Shown here: one piece after another, positions 44,438 to 54,960 of the stretch | Position numbering within the stretch: the stretch's first letter is position 1 | Layout: each line of letters begins with the position of its first letter | NCBI GenBank assembly: GCA_037176705.1 | Contig: CM073895.1 | Coordinates: forward strand, 4,856,051-4,920,050 | Reading direction: 5' to 3' | Origin: Molossus alvarezi | Taxonomy: Eukaryota > Chordata > Mammalia > Chiroptera > Molossidae | DNA: 64,000 bases | The notes under the pieces: model-generated | The model's database searches: none | What the model saw: the letters and a program-made list of their open reading frames with translations, nothing else | What the model was told of the DNA's origin: nothing | Program-made: the position numbers and the translations under genes

Positions 44438-44641
44438 TAAAAAATATTTTTTTTTCTTTATTGATTTTAGAGAGAAAGGAAGGGAGTGGGAGAGAGAGAT
44501 AGAAACATCGATTGGCCGCCTCCTGCATGCCCCCCACTGGGTATTGGGCCCACAACCTGGGCATGTGCCCTGACTGGAAATCGAACCGGTGACCTCTTGG
44601 TGTGTGGGTCGACGCTCAACCACTGAGCCACACTGGCTGGG
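44438..44641 (-). mobile_element. VES SINE, Tail-B subtype
   Basis: Tail TTTCTTTATTGATTTTAGAG, head CTGAGCCACACTGGCTGGG. Target-site duplication TTGGAACTGATGCA before (from 44423) and GTGGAACTGGATGCA after (from 44641), imperfect. Confidence 0.9.
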
Positions 44642-45060
44642 TGGAACTGGATGCACTTTTAATTGCAAAATGTACCCACCCTGTGATTAATAGATTAATA
44701 TGGCAACGTTTTCCCCCTGAGAGAAATAGTTCTTTAACTTACACATAAAACGAGTAGTGAAAAGACTCTCTCCAGCTCCAAAATTACTAATTCTCTCCCC
44801 AGCTCCCTCTTCAAAAATAAAAAAGGAAAGAAAGAAAGAAAAAGCCTTACATGGCTTCAAAAGGGTCAACCCAGCTCCCCGACTACTTGATTTCTGACTA
44901 CTGTTTTTGGCTTTAGCAAAGAGAAGATGTTCTCACGGGTTACACCCAGGAGAATGAAACATCGAGGTCCCGAGTGGTTTGTTATGCAAGCACTAAACAC
45001 TCTGGACAGAAACATCGACTGTTTGTCAGACACTGGGTTTTTGCAAAACTGAGCTTAAAG

Positions 45061-45345
45061 GGGGGGGGTGGGGGGAGAAGCTATCGGCGGAGATTTTGTT
45101 CGAGTTCCGCTTGGCTAGCAAGCTTGCGATGCTCACTGTAACACAGCTTTAATATAATTAAATTTTAAATTCCATGTAGAATCTAGTGGGTAGGCAGATG
45201 TATCGGTATGTTAAACTTTATGTCGCTTGGAAATGGTTTCCAAGTACATCAGAGGGAGGCCGTCCAGCTGTAAAATTATCAGCTTTATGATGGTGCATCG
45301 CAGCTCTGATCTTTCTCTTTTAATTAAAAAGGTGCCTCAACGCCG
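45061..45345. other. AT-rich island, candidate conserved element
   Basis: A G-rich edge (GGGGGGGGTGGGGGGAG) is followed by CTTTAATATAATTAAATTTT, AGCTGTAAAATTATCAGC and a 12-bp palindrome TTTTAATTAAAA at 45318-45329. CpGs are retained (CTATCGGCGGAG, TGTATCGGTATG, ATGTCGCTTGG). No repeat known to me. Strong candidate by composition; function inferred. Confidence 0.4.
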
Positions 45346-45400
45346 CGCCGTCCCGCTCTGCTACCTCCTCACCTCTCCCTCAAAGTGTACCTGCGGAAGA

Positions 45401-45408
45401 TGACGTCG
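45401..45408. promoter_or_regulatory. CRE-like site
   Basis: TGACGTCG in AAGATGACGTCGCGGGG, one base from the palindromic CREB/ATF site. It follows the AT-rich island by about 60 bp in CpG-rich sequence. Use as a real site is unknown. Confidence 0.35.
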
Positions 45409-45545
45409 CGGGGCTGTTCTGTGCGCCCGCGGAGGTGTTTGTGCAGGAAATCACTCTTCAGTTAAACGTTCATTTCTGTGGCTCTCCAGCTGGACTCGGC
45501 TTCTCTCCAGGCCGAAGGGCAGCCCCTCACGTCTCCTGCGCTGTC

Positions 45546-45557
45546 CAGGGGGCGCCA
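45546..45557 (+). promoter_or_regulatory. CTCF-core-like motif
   Basis: CAGGGGGCGCCA matches the strongest part of the CTCF consensus, but the flanking upstream bases do not. Weak call. Confidence 0.25.
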
Positions 45558-46009
45558 CCTCTTGTAGCCCATCGCGGACGTCGCGAGAGTAAGAGGCCGT
45601 GCAGAGGCCAGCCGAGGTGTGGGCAGCCCCTAGAATGGTGTGTCAGGGTTCTGGTAGGACCCTCTACTTACACCCCACTGAAAGCTTTTCTTACTGACTT
45701 TCTGATGTCTGATCCCCCCAACCCCCGGGAACATTATTCCATTCTCTGTTAAAATGCAGACCACTGACGGACAGGTGGCTATTTATCATTCATTAACCCC
45801 TCGATAATGGCTAAAGTCCCCAGGTCCATCAGGACTGCAGAGGCGGAGGGTATCCGTGGCCAGGGAGGGGCCTTTGCAGAGAGAAAAGGACACCGAAGGG
45901 CAGAGTGGGCCCCGGAACCCTCCCCAAGCCTGGCCGAGCTCATCTGCAGCTGTAAACACACTCAGTGTTGCTTTTTAAGTGAGATCAATCTTATAAGGTA
46001 CCTATGATG
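45558..46009. other. Intron, no clear element
   Basis: Unique GC-rich intron; nothing recognised. Confidence 0.45.
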
Positions 46010-46075
46010 GAACCTGGAACACGCAGGCACTGAGTAAATATCAGCTATTATTGAGATTATGAATATTTTATTGCT
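46010..46075 (+). mobile_element. MIR 3' fragment
   Basis: GGAACCTGGAACACGCAGGC then ACTGAGTAAATATCAGCTATT, the MIR 3' end. Confidence 0.6.
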
Positions 46076-47920
46076 CTAATTATAATCAGATCCTGGCAGG
46101 CCCTCTTTAGGATTCTTCTGGAACTTGCCGACGCACAGAAGGAAAGGACACAAGCAATTCCTTGGGGGGGCCAGGCAGACCTATTAGCCGTCAGGCAGGG
46201 ATGCGACCCGAGGGATCCTCTCCTTTAATGCTCCCGTGTTTTCGGAATGGGAAGCAGGGGTTCTGAGCAGAGGAGGGACTCACCCCGCACAGGGAGCGAG
46301 CCACGGTGGGCTGGGCTGTCCTGACATCCTGGTCTTCCCCACTGCCCGGCTGCTTCACCTTATCCCAGCTCCCAGTGCTCGGGGAAGGGCCAAGGTCAAG
46401 CTGCTGGGGTTTGGCTGTACCTCGCGGCCCAGTCACTCTGTTGGGATGACTGCCCAGGTGTCCGCTGCAGTCTTCCAGAGCTCTGCCAACTCCACCCGCT
46501 CCCAGGCTGGAGGCAGAGGCGGGACGTTAAAGAACCTCAGCCTGCAGCAGCCTCTCTGCCTCTCCTGAACTGAGGGCATCTAGAGCCGTCCACACCAGGA
46601 GGTGCCGCCTCCTGCCCTTGTGCTGGCTGTGGTTCGATGCTGCTGTATGAAAGCCCGGCCCTAGGACCCGCCGCCCCTCGGCACCCGGTGTGTGGGAGGG
46701 TTGCTCTGTGGGGTCAGACGTGGGAGAGGATTCGGTCAAAGGGTCCTGCTCGGGGCTCAACCTGGAGTCACTGCTCTGGGGACTCAGGAGAACCCACGCT
46801 TCCCCCACCCTCCAGGGGCTTTCGGTTGGTTGGTCTGGGGAACAACCCGTATGCCTGTGAATCTGGGGCAGGTGGTACCAGGTATCGTCCTCAGCTGGGC
46901 AGACTGTGTTGTAGATGCTTCTGGGAGCAGCCCGGCTGCCTGGCGCTGGCTCACGGGGAGGGTCCGCAGCTCCCTGGTGGGAGGAGGGGTGTCAGCAGCA
47001 AGGTGAGTTGAGCCAGGACTCAGGAGCTTGGGCATGGGGGGATGTTGATGAGAGCCACGCCCTTGGACTTCGGGGCTGAAGGTCCGACAGGGTGCACAGG
47101 TGTCTGTCTCCCTTCTCATGAGTTATCAACAGTCTGAGTATCATTTGCTTTCTCGAGTATTAGTCTCCACGAGATGCAGAACCTTCCTCGAGGTACCTCT
47201 GGATGGTCCAGAGTCAGCAACGCTCAGAGCCACCTTAGACGGGGGAAGCCCAAATTAGTTATTCTGCTCACCTCACGCACCGCTGCGTGTCAGAGGTCGG
47301 CCTTCCCAGCTGTGTCTCTGGGTGGGCCTGGCTTTCTGGTCTGATTATTCTTCTGGTCGGGGTGGGACTTCCTGCTGGTGCCGTAGGGGATGCGTTCCAG
47401 CAGCCGCCTGTGACGGGGGCCCCCAGCTCCTCTCCGGGACGACAGTCCCCATCTGCAGCTAACGTGAGGCTCTTTCCCCAAGGAGCCCAGGTGCTTCCCC
47501 CTCCCAGGAGGCATCACAGGGCAAACGCTGCGCCTGCCTGAGTGTGGGCAACCTCAGCCACAGGGCAAACCCCCCTTTCCGAATCACAGGACAGAAGGTA
47601 TTTTTGGTCATCCTGCAGTATGGACTTTTAGGGATCTAGGCAAAGTCGTTGGATGTCAGCCTACACCGCTTGTGCTAATGCAGTTGTGTGAACATGTGGA
47701 AAGTCACAGGCATACAGCTGTTATGCGTAGAAATGCGGCTTTTTCCACCTTGTATTTTATGAAGTGGTTTTCACTCAAATTCTCTGTGTGCTCGTTGTCC
47801 TGGCAGAGTGTTCTGCACGTCCTTGGGCACAGGACGCCCCCCACCCCCAGCCGTGAGACGCTCCTCCTGCTGGATCTCCATGTGCGGCTGCGCCGGGAAT
47901 TCATTCCGTGTGTCTTCGTC
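46076..47920. other. Intron, no clear element
   Basis: GC-rich unique intron. Short MIR-like wording near 46215-46290 is too weak to call. An AT-richer patch at 47118-47160 is unexplained. Confidence 0.45.
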
Positions 47921-47924
47921 GGCT

Positions 47925-48290
47925 CAGGTCGCCGTCACAAAATACAGTAGACGGTGCAGCGTAAACAAGAGGCGTTTGTTTTCTTACAGTTCTGCAGGCT
48001 GGACATCTGAGACCCAGGTGCTGCCCGGGCCGGTTCTGATGAGGATGCCCTTGCTGGCTGGCAGGGGGCACGGCCGACTCCGGGTGTGCCCTCGGCAACC
48101 TTTCTCCGGAAGAGAATCTTTCTCTTCAAAGGCCACCATCCTGTGGGTTCAGGGCCCTGCCCTTGTGACCTCATTGAACCTTAATTACCTACTAAAAGCC
48201 CTATCTCCCAATACAGTTAAATTGGTGGTGTGGGGCTTTAAGGTATGCATTTTGGGGGGTATGCAGTTCAGTCCCTAGCACCATGCCACA
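47925..48290 (-). mobile_element. MaLR (MST/MLT1-like) LTR, antisense
   Basis: GTCGCCGTCACAAAATACAG, TTTTCTTACAGTTCTGCAGG, CTTGTGACCTCATTGAACC, TTAATTACCTACTAAAAGCC and GGTATGCATTTTGGGGGG follow the antisense MaLR LTR order. About 365 bp, solo. Confidence 0.68.
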
Positions 48291-49040
48291 AGGCCCAATA
48301 TATATGTCATTAGGCAGGATTTAAAAACTTGCCTTGTAGATACATGGTTGCGATTTCCACGTTGTAAGAATGTAACTTCTGTTTCCGGAGCTGTGGACGA
48401 GGCGTATTTACCCAGACATCAGAACTCGCACTTGTGAGGTGAGGTCGGACCGCCCAGGAGAATCACTCAGACGGGGTCAAGTTTATCTGCCTCCTCTTCC
48501 TGACTCTGTCTTGTGAGCTCTGTAAGCAGCCCAGACTGGTGCTGACCGAGGTCAGTTAGCTAAGGCGTCTTCTCTGAGTCGTTTTTATTATTCAAACAGA
48601 GCGGTGAAGGCTGTTCCCTGTAATTTGAGCAACTGTAGGTTGTCACCATGTCTCACAGGGAAACTTGGGGTACCTTGCCTATTGGTCCTAGTTCACAGAT
48701 GCAGAAACCAGCGGGGGGAGGTCCAGGGACCAGCTCAGAGGTGCACAGAGTCTTGGACCTGGATGGGTCACCTTCCTCCTGGAGCTGTGTCCTGTTTTGC
48801 TGCATGACTGGGCTGCAGGGTGGTAATGGGAAGAAAGGGGGTCAGTGATCACCGAGATGTTTCTGCAGAAGAGCATTTGTTCAGGGCCCTTCTCACCGCC
48901 CCTCCTAAAGCTCCATGTCACCCCAACAGTGCGGCGATGCCCTCTGTCCTGCGGCCACCTGGGCCCGGAGCAGGGACCGCCCCTCCCGCTGCTCCTCCAG
49001 GACTCACACAGGACTCGGGTCCCTCTTCATCTTGCCTTAA
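48291..49040. other. Intron with weak MIR-like piece
   Basis: Positions 48640-48760 loosely match minus-strand MIR (CACAGATGCAGAAACCAGC, AGGGACCAGCTCAGAGGTGC). The rest is unassigned. Confidence 0.4.
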
Positions 49041-49044
49041 ATCA

Positions 49045-49205
49045 GGGTTTTAGTGAGCTGCGGCTTATTCATCTATTGTATTTATGGAAACCACTAAAGA
49101 CTTCAAAAAAGGGTTTAATTCAATGTGAGGTTCTGTCTTTGAAGAAATTTGTTTAATAGTGCAGGGAAAATTGGGCTTTTAATGCCGGAGGAGCAGAGCT
49201 GCTCT
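49045..49205. other. AT-rich island, candidate conserved element
   Basis: CGGCTTATTCATCTATTG, GGAAACCACTAAAGAC (a RUNX-like AACCACTA), GGGTTTAATTCAATG and GGGCTTTTAATGCC form an AT-rich block flanked by GC-rich DNA. Not a known repeat to me. Confidence 0.33.
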
Positions 49206-49565
49206 GTAACGTAAAGAGAAAATGGAAATAGAGGTTGGGAAGTACCAGTGGAGCCACAGGCCGGTGGGGAGGGCGGCTCGGGAGCCCGGGAGCCGAGCCC
49301 AGCAGGGGCCGCCCGGGCCCACGGCAGCCTCGGAAGGCAGGGGCACCGGGAGACAGCGGCTCTGCGGACGGTGGCCCTGGGTCGGTGGCGGGAGCCTGAG
49401 CCCGGGTGATGGTTTGTGAGCCCCTGGGGGCCATGCACAGAGCCAGCAGTTTAGTGAGGGTATCCTGGCCCGCGTGTGAAGCCTCTGACTGAGAATGGGG
49501 GGCAGGTTGCCTGCAAGGGAAACAGAGTGGGTTGGGGGTTCTGGCAGTGAAGGGGGAAGAGCTTT
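49206..49565. other. GC-rich intron with short hairpin
   Basis: GGCTCGG (49274 area) pairs with CCGAGCC about 10 bp later, with CCCGGG in the loop. CpG-rich for about 130 bp. No transcript evidence. Confidence 0.4.
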
Positions 49566-49569
49566 CGAA

Positions 49570-49765
49570 AATCTTGTTCTGGGTTCGAATCCCCTTCTGC
49601 TGCCTATGAGCTGTGTGGTGACCTTGGGCCGGCTTCCGGACCGGCCTGGACGTCAGCAGAGGTGGGCCCTAGGCCCCAGGGTGTTGTGAAGGCGAATCGT
49701 CACTTCCATTCCTTGAGCACCTACTGCGCGTTCGGCGCAGTGCTGGATGCTTGAGCTGGCTCATC
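49570..49765 (+). mobile_element. MIR SINE
   Basis: TTCTGGGTTCGAATCCCC, GAGCTGTGTGGTGACCTTGG and GTTGTGAAGGCGAATCG keep the MIR order in sense, followed by TTGAGCACCTACTGCG. Confidence 0.6.
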
Positions 49766-50470
49766 GTCCTTAAAGGGGAAGCTGTCTCTGTAGACCCCGC
49801 CGTATCTCCCCTGGGGATGCTCAGCAATGGCAATTCCTTCTTCTTGCCCTTAGAACTGGGCAGCTGGTTTCTCCGGAAGTAGCCACAGGCCTACAAGCCT
49901 GCCTGCGGGGCGGGAAGCAGCCAGCACTGGGCGGCCCTCCGCCCCGAGCCTGCTCCCCGGCAGGTGCTGCTCTCGGCCACCGGGCTCCCCCAGGCTGGGG
50001 CGTCAGACGTTACGTTTCAGACACTGCAGGGGAAGCTGGATGAAAGGAGTGAAGGGAGGAGAACAGGAAGGAAGGTTATCTTTCAATGAGGAGAGGCGGT
50101 ACTTCTTCCCGGCAGGGTCTTGTTGAGGACCGCCCATCTCCTTGGCACTCTGAGGTGTGTGAACGCTGCCCGGCTGGGTGCCCACCTCCGAGGCCTGTCC
50201 TTCCCTCCGCTTCCTGAAGGCTCCTGGGGAGGCTCAGAGCGGGGCCCAGACACCTGCTGCTGGGGTGTGAAGACCTGTCCTGGGCCCGGGGCTGGGTCCT
50301 CACTGGGACGGCTGCGGGAGGGATGGGTGGGTGTCAGGTGGGGGGGGGCATGGCTGGCACAGCGGAGCACGTACACAGTTCCTCGCCCACCTTTGCTGAC
50401 CTCTAACGGGGACCTAGAGGACTTCGTCTGCTCCAAATCTCAGTCCTGCTTCTTTCCCTGCCTTTAAAAA
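49766..50470. other. Intron, no clear element
   Basis: GC-rich unique intron; nothing recognised. Confidence 0.45.
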
Positions 50471-50486
50471 AAAAAGTCAAGACTTT

Positions 50487-50733
50487 GGCCCTGGCTGCTT
50501 TGGCTCAGTGGTTAGAGCGTCAGCCTGCAGACTGAAGAGTCACGGGTTCGATTCCAGTCAAGGGCACATACCTTGGTTGTAGTTTGGTCCCCGGCCCCAG
50601 TTGGGGTCGTGCAGGAGGCAACCAGTCGATGTGTCTCTCTCTCTCATCAATGTTTCTTTCTCTTTCTCTCTTCCTCCCTCTCTGTCTGAAAATAAATGAA
50701 AAAATATCCTCAGGTGAAGATTAAAAAAAAACC
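50487..50733 (+). mobile_element. VES SINE, sense
   Basis: Head GGCCCTGGCTGCTTTGGCTC, intact A-box region and B-box GGTTCGATTCC, tail AAATATCCTCAGGTGAAGATT. Perfect duplication AAAAAGTCAAGACTT at 50471-50485 and 50734-50748. Confidence 0.93.
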
Positions 50734-50748
50734 AAAAAGTCAAGACTT

Positions 50749-51700
50749 CGCTTTTTCCAAGCAGTTTTAGGTTCGCAGTAGAAGTGAAGGAAGGTACAGA
50801 GATTTCCCACATGCCCACAGTCCCCACAGGTGCCCAGTCCCCACACGTACCCAGTCCCCCACTGCCATCGTCCCCCTCCAGGTGGCACAGTTGTAACCGC
50901 TGGGCCTGCCTTGACCCGGCGTCATCCCTCCAAGTCCATGGTTCACTCTGGGTTCCCTCGTGTTGGACGTTCTGTTCTGGCGTTTGGACGGATGTCTGAT
51001 GATGTGTAGCCGTCAGGATGGGGTGGCGCAGAGTGTTTGCCCCAAACAGCCTGGTGCTCTGCAGACACGTCCCTTCCCTGCCCCCCCTTCCCCCCCGCAG
51101 CCACCGCCCTTGTTACTGTCTCCATGATGCCTCTTCCGGAACATCAGGGAGCTGCAGTCACACTGCGGGGCCTTCCCAGGGTCTCTTCTTTCTCTTAGCA
51201 ACATGCATGTGAGGTTCCTCCACCTCTTTTCAGGGCTTCACAGCCTGTTTCTTTTTAGCGCTGAATAATAGATTCCATTGTCTGGATGGGCCACAGAGTG
51301 TTCCCCCGTCCCCTACAGGAGGACATCTTGGCTGCTTCCAGGTGCTGGCGATCGTGAATGAAGCTGCTACAGACGTCTGTGTGCAGGGTCTCGTGTGGAC
51401 AGTTTTCTGCTCCTTTGGGTAAATACCAGGGGTGTGATTGCTGGACTGTATGGTATGAAAAAGTTTAGTTCTGTAAGAAGCTGCTAAGCTGTCCTCCAAA
51501 GAGGCGGCACCAGGCTGCACTCCCACCAGCCGTGAGGGGGGTCCCCACTGCTCCCCGTCCTCGCCAGCACTTGGTGTCAGTGCTCTGGATGTTGGCCATT
51601 CTAACAGGTGTGCAGTGCACCTGTTTTGGAGTTTGCGTTTTCCTGATGACCCAGACGTGAGCATCTTCTCGTGGGCTTACCTGCCATCTGGGTACCTTCT
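50749..51700 (-). mobile_element. L1 3'-end remnant, antisense (~1 kb)
   Basis: Ordered antisense landmarks: AGCAGTTTTAGGTTCGCAG, TACAGAGATTTCCCACATG, TTTTTAGCGCTGAATAATAG, GAGGACATCTTGGCTGCTTCC, TTTGGGTAAATACCAGGGG and GTGTTCCCCTCATCTG. The VES at 50487-50733 sits at its start. Confidence 0.85.
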
Positions 51701-52745
51701 TTGGGGAGGTGTTCCCCTCATCTGCTCAGCTCACCTCCTACAGGCCTGGCGTCTGCACTCAGCACCGGGCATCTTGACTGAACGGAGGGTGGAGTGGGTC
51801 CGATCCTAGCTTCGCTGCCTTCTGGGTGAGCACCCAGGACCCCCCTGTTCCAGTTTGGGGTGCAACCACCCTGCCTGTTCAGTCCAGGAACACCCAGATG
51901 TCCAGCATGTCATCTGCCCACCAGGTTCTAGCTCACCCCCCTTTTATGTGGGAATCCCTGGGGCCTCTGAGTGTGGCCACCACTTTGCAGCGCACTGAGA
52001 AGGTGACCCCTGCCCAGCACCGAGGGCAGGTGCAGGCCGAGTCCACACTTGTACTCCCCCTGTGGACAGTCGGTACCTTGCTTCTCGCCCAGCCTGACGG
52101 AGTGTCCGCAGACCCAGCTTTGGCTTGGGACTGAGTGCAGAGAAGGGCACAGAAATGCTCTCTGTCCTGTTGGCAGGTGTCACAGGACACGTGTGCCCTG
52201 TGGAGGGGGCCCAGTAGGTACATCTCTGAGGAACAGGGTGGAGGGGAGTGGCCTGTGCCCCTCGGCACCTCACCCAGTGGCCTGGTGTCCTCACATGATG
52301 CCCTCCCTGCGGCTGCTCAGACACTGGGATGTGGCAGAAGTGGGGTACGGGCTCCTCTGGGGACTTGTGAGGGGCAGGACAAGGCGGGGGTCCCTTCTTG
52401 CCATTCCCCAGCCAAGTCTCAGCTGGGTGGGGAGGGCAGCTTTTCCTGCAGGGAACTGGGGGTCCCACATGCCTTCTTCTTGGCTTGGAAGGGGACGCTC
52501 CTCCATGGAGGACAAGAGTGTTTGCGTCTGAGTGCACTGACCACTGTTGCTGAGCTGACCTGGGGGGCCTGACCCCAAAAACAGCTCCCAGGGCAGCCTG
52601 GTCAGGAAGGAGGTCAATGCCCGGGCCTTCCACCTAAGGTGACTGCTCCCTTTCTCCTCTCTGCTGGGACAAATGTAGCAGTAGAGATACATTTCCCTCC
52701 ACAGCCTTTTGTTGTAGAAAAACAGCCTCAGCCCAGGCGTGGCTG
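51701..52745. other. Intron, no clear element
   Basis: GC-rich unique intron; a 229-codon minus-strand frame at 51944-52633 has no recognisable domain. Confidence 0.45.
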
Positions 52746-52749
52746 TTTT

Positions 52750-52872
52750 AGTTATTCACTGCTATGTGGTTCCGGGTCTGGTGCACAACCTCTCTGAGAC
52801 GGGGATAGTGACATCCATCTCCTAGGGCTGTTCCGAGGACCGGGCTAGTTAATGTCTGTGGAGGCAGCGTCA
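52750..52872 (+). mobile_element. MIR fragment
   Basis: CAACCTCTCTGAGACGGGG, AGTGACATCCATCTCCTAGG and GCTAGTTAATGTCTGTGG, in MIR sense order. Confidence 0.5.
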
Positions 52873-53250
52873 CTGACGTGCGTTACTTCCTTTTTGGGAC
52901 TGAACAGGGGGCTAGATTTCCCAGCTGGGCCCAGACACACACTGAGCAAGGGAGACAAGCCACTGGGTGCTTAGTTCTCCAAGGGCGGCAGAACCGCTCC
53001 TCTGCCCTGTGCTGTGATAAAGACTCAGAGCTTTTCAGGGATGGAATATCGGTACATGCCAAAGGGCAGGGTGTGGAGCCCAGGGGCGGTGGTCCTTCCC
53101 TGGGTGCTCCGGAATGAAGGACCTGGGTTCGGGTCGGGCCTAAAAGTGGGGATTTTGCTTCTCTTCCAGTATTGTCCCCTCTGGCTGGTGCTTAGAAAAG
53201 CACAGCTTAGAAAGCGCGGTTTCATTTTACCCCAGCAAAGCAGCTTTGTG
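52873..53250. other. Intron, no clear element
   Basis: Unique intron leading to the minisatellite; nothing recognised. Confidence 0.45.
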
Positions 53251-53822
53251 CGCTGTCCGTGTGCAGATTGGCTGTCTGTGCGCTGATTGGCTGTCCGCAC
53301 ACCGATTGGCTGTCCATGTGCTGATTGGCTGTCTATGTGCAGATTGGCTGTCTGTGCGCTGATTGGCTGTCCGCACACCGATTGGCTGTCCATGTGCTGA
53401 TTGGCTGTCTATGTGCAGATTGGCTGTCTGTGCGCCAATTGGCTGTTCGCGCGCTGACTGGCTGTGTGTGTGCTGATTGGCTGTCTATGTGCGGATTGGC
53501 TGTGTGTGTGCCGATTGGCTGTCCATGTGCAGATTGGCTGTCCATGTGCCAATTGGCTGTCCATGTGCGGATTGGCTGTCTATGTGCGGATTGGCTGTCC
53601 ATGTGCCAATTGGCTGTCCATGTGCGGATTGGCTGTCCATGTGCCAATTGGCTGTCTATGTGCGGATTGGCTGTCTGTGCGCCGATTGGCTGTCTGTGCG
53701 CAGATTGGCTGTGTGTGTGCCGATTGGCTGTCTGTGTGCGGATTGGCTGTCCGCTCACCGCTCACCAATTGGCTGTCCACGTGGATTGGCTGTCCACACA
53801 CGGATCGGCTGTCCATGTATTT
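53251..53822. repeat. 19-bp minisatellite with CCAAT-box in each unit
   Basis: Unit form ATTGGCTGTCCATGTGCGG. I count 29 units by their ATTGG start, from 53267 to 53804. The first 26 starts are exactly 19 bp apart (53267 to 53742); the last three are spaced 26, 17 and 19. 27 units keep ATTGG, the inverted CCAAT box; one has ACTGG (53457) and the last ATCGG (53804). A 76-bp block of four units is duplicated without change (53267-53342 and 53343-53418). The unit has no stop and 19 is not a multiple of 3, so several frames on both strands read open with ADWLS-type peptides; it is not coding. Confidence 0.95.
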
Positions 53823-54645
53823 ATTGATCGACTCATCAAATTTGCTGCCTCCATTTGTTTACGGGGTGAAAGTTAATGCCGCAGATGTTTACTGTATAAT
53901 AGGGTTTGAAATCTGTTGGGAGGAGTCACCGTTGAAACTACTGGGCCAAGAAAGAGAAAAACACTTTTGCATGAAGGATTTGGTTCACCAAGTAGCACAG
54001 GGCGCTCGCCGTCAGACGCTGACCAGAAGCGCGGGCCTGCTCTCCCTCTTGGCCGGCGCTGGCTTGCCATCCGTCCCCTTGGCTTCCTTCTGCCCTGCGT
54101 GCTGATGCACTGCCTCCTGAGGTGCCCTTGTTATCGACAGAGCTTCTTCTGAAAGGGGGCGTCGGGCCTGACTGGTCGTCAGCACCGACGCAGGGCAGCC
54201 TGATTGCCTCGTAAGCCTGTCCGGACCTTGGATGTGTGTGGGGTCCCCCTGGTGAGCCCTCTCGGCTCAGGCCATGTCCCTGCCACCCGATGTTTGGACC
54301 AGATCTCTGGATACTGTTGCCTGAGCAGTGTGAGTGCCCCTTTCTTGCCAGAGTATCTAAGCCAAGCAGCAGAGAGCACCGCGGAGGCATAGCCTGTTCC
54401 TGGCCACGTCCCAGGGCTTTTCTCAGGGATCAAGGCAGATGGGGGACCTCAGTCTTGGTTGCGTCCCCTCCTCTCCCTGTTTCAGCTTTGGGGAGGGTCT
54501 CCCAGTGGGAAGGTCACAGCTGCAGGTGCAGTGCCCGGAGACCACCGGGAGGCCCTGAAGGGAACCTCCTCTCCAGAAAGTCTTCTTCCTGTGGGCTCAA
54601 GCACACACTTCATTTGTTTTTTTCACTCTCTTGTTTTTCTCCTCA
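53823..54645. other. Intron, partly AT-rich
   Basis: An AT-richer edge follows the minisatellite (CATCAAATTTGCTGCCTCC, AAGTTAATGCCGCAGATG, TTTACTGTATAATAGGG). The remainder is unassigned. Confidence 0.4.
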
Positions 54646-54647
54646 GC

Positions 54648-54695
54648 TGCCTCTGATTGCATTCACCACAGATTAACACTTTCCATTATATGTTA

Positions 54696-54729
<34 letters not shown>

Positions 54730-54960
54730 ACGCGCGCTAAAACCAAATCTCCCTTCACAGATTGCTGTCTTTATAATATAGGAATTATTCCTCAGTCAGT
54801 TTAAACGTCCTGCTTCATTAGCCTGGTGACTGTTTGGTAATTTGCAAAGTCACTTTCACAAGTTTTAATACAGCCCGGCTGAGAATCACAGTCATAAATG
54901 TATTAGATCGTAATGGTGTTATGATTCTGTCTGAAGTGGCAAAAATGAGGCTCAGTAATT
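54648..54960. other. AT-rich island with (TG)n, candidate conserved element
   Basis: CACCACAGATTAACAC, TTTATAATATAGGAATTATTCC as two pieces, GGTAATTTGCAAAGTC and CATAAATGTATTAGATCG surround a (TG)n tract at about 54698-54727. Not a known repeat apart from the microsatellite. Confidence 0.33.
54698..54727. repeat. (TG)n microsatellite
   Basis: Pure GTGTGT followed by GCGCACGCGCGC, an alternating purine-pyrimidine run with Z-DNA potential. Confidence 0.9.

Noticed and set aside
51944..52633. 229-codon minus-strand open frame
   Set aside because: GC-rich chance frame; no recognisable domain.
53251..53822. CRISPR-like regular spacing
   Set aside because: The whole 19-bp unit repeats with no unique spacers, and the genome is mammalian.
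53325..54105. ADWLS/VRIGC repeat proteins of 116-213 residues
   Set aside because: Product of a stop-free 19-bp minisatellite read in several frames; frame is not maintained by unit length.
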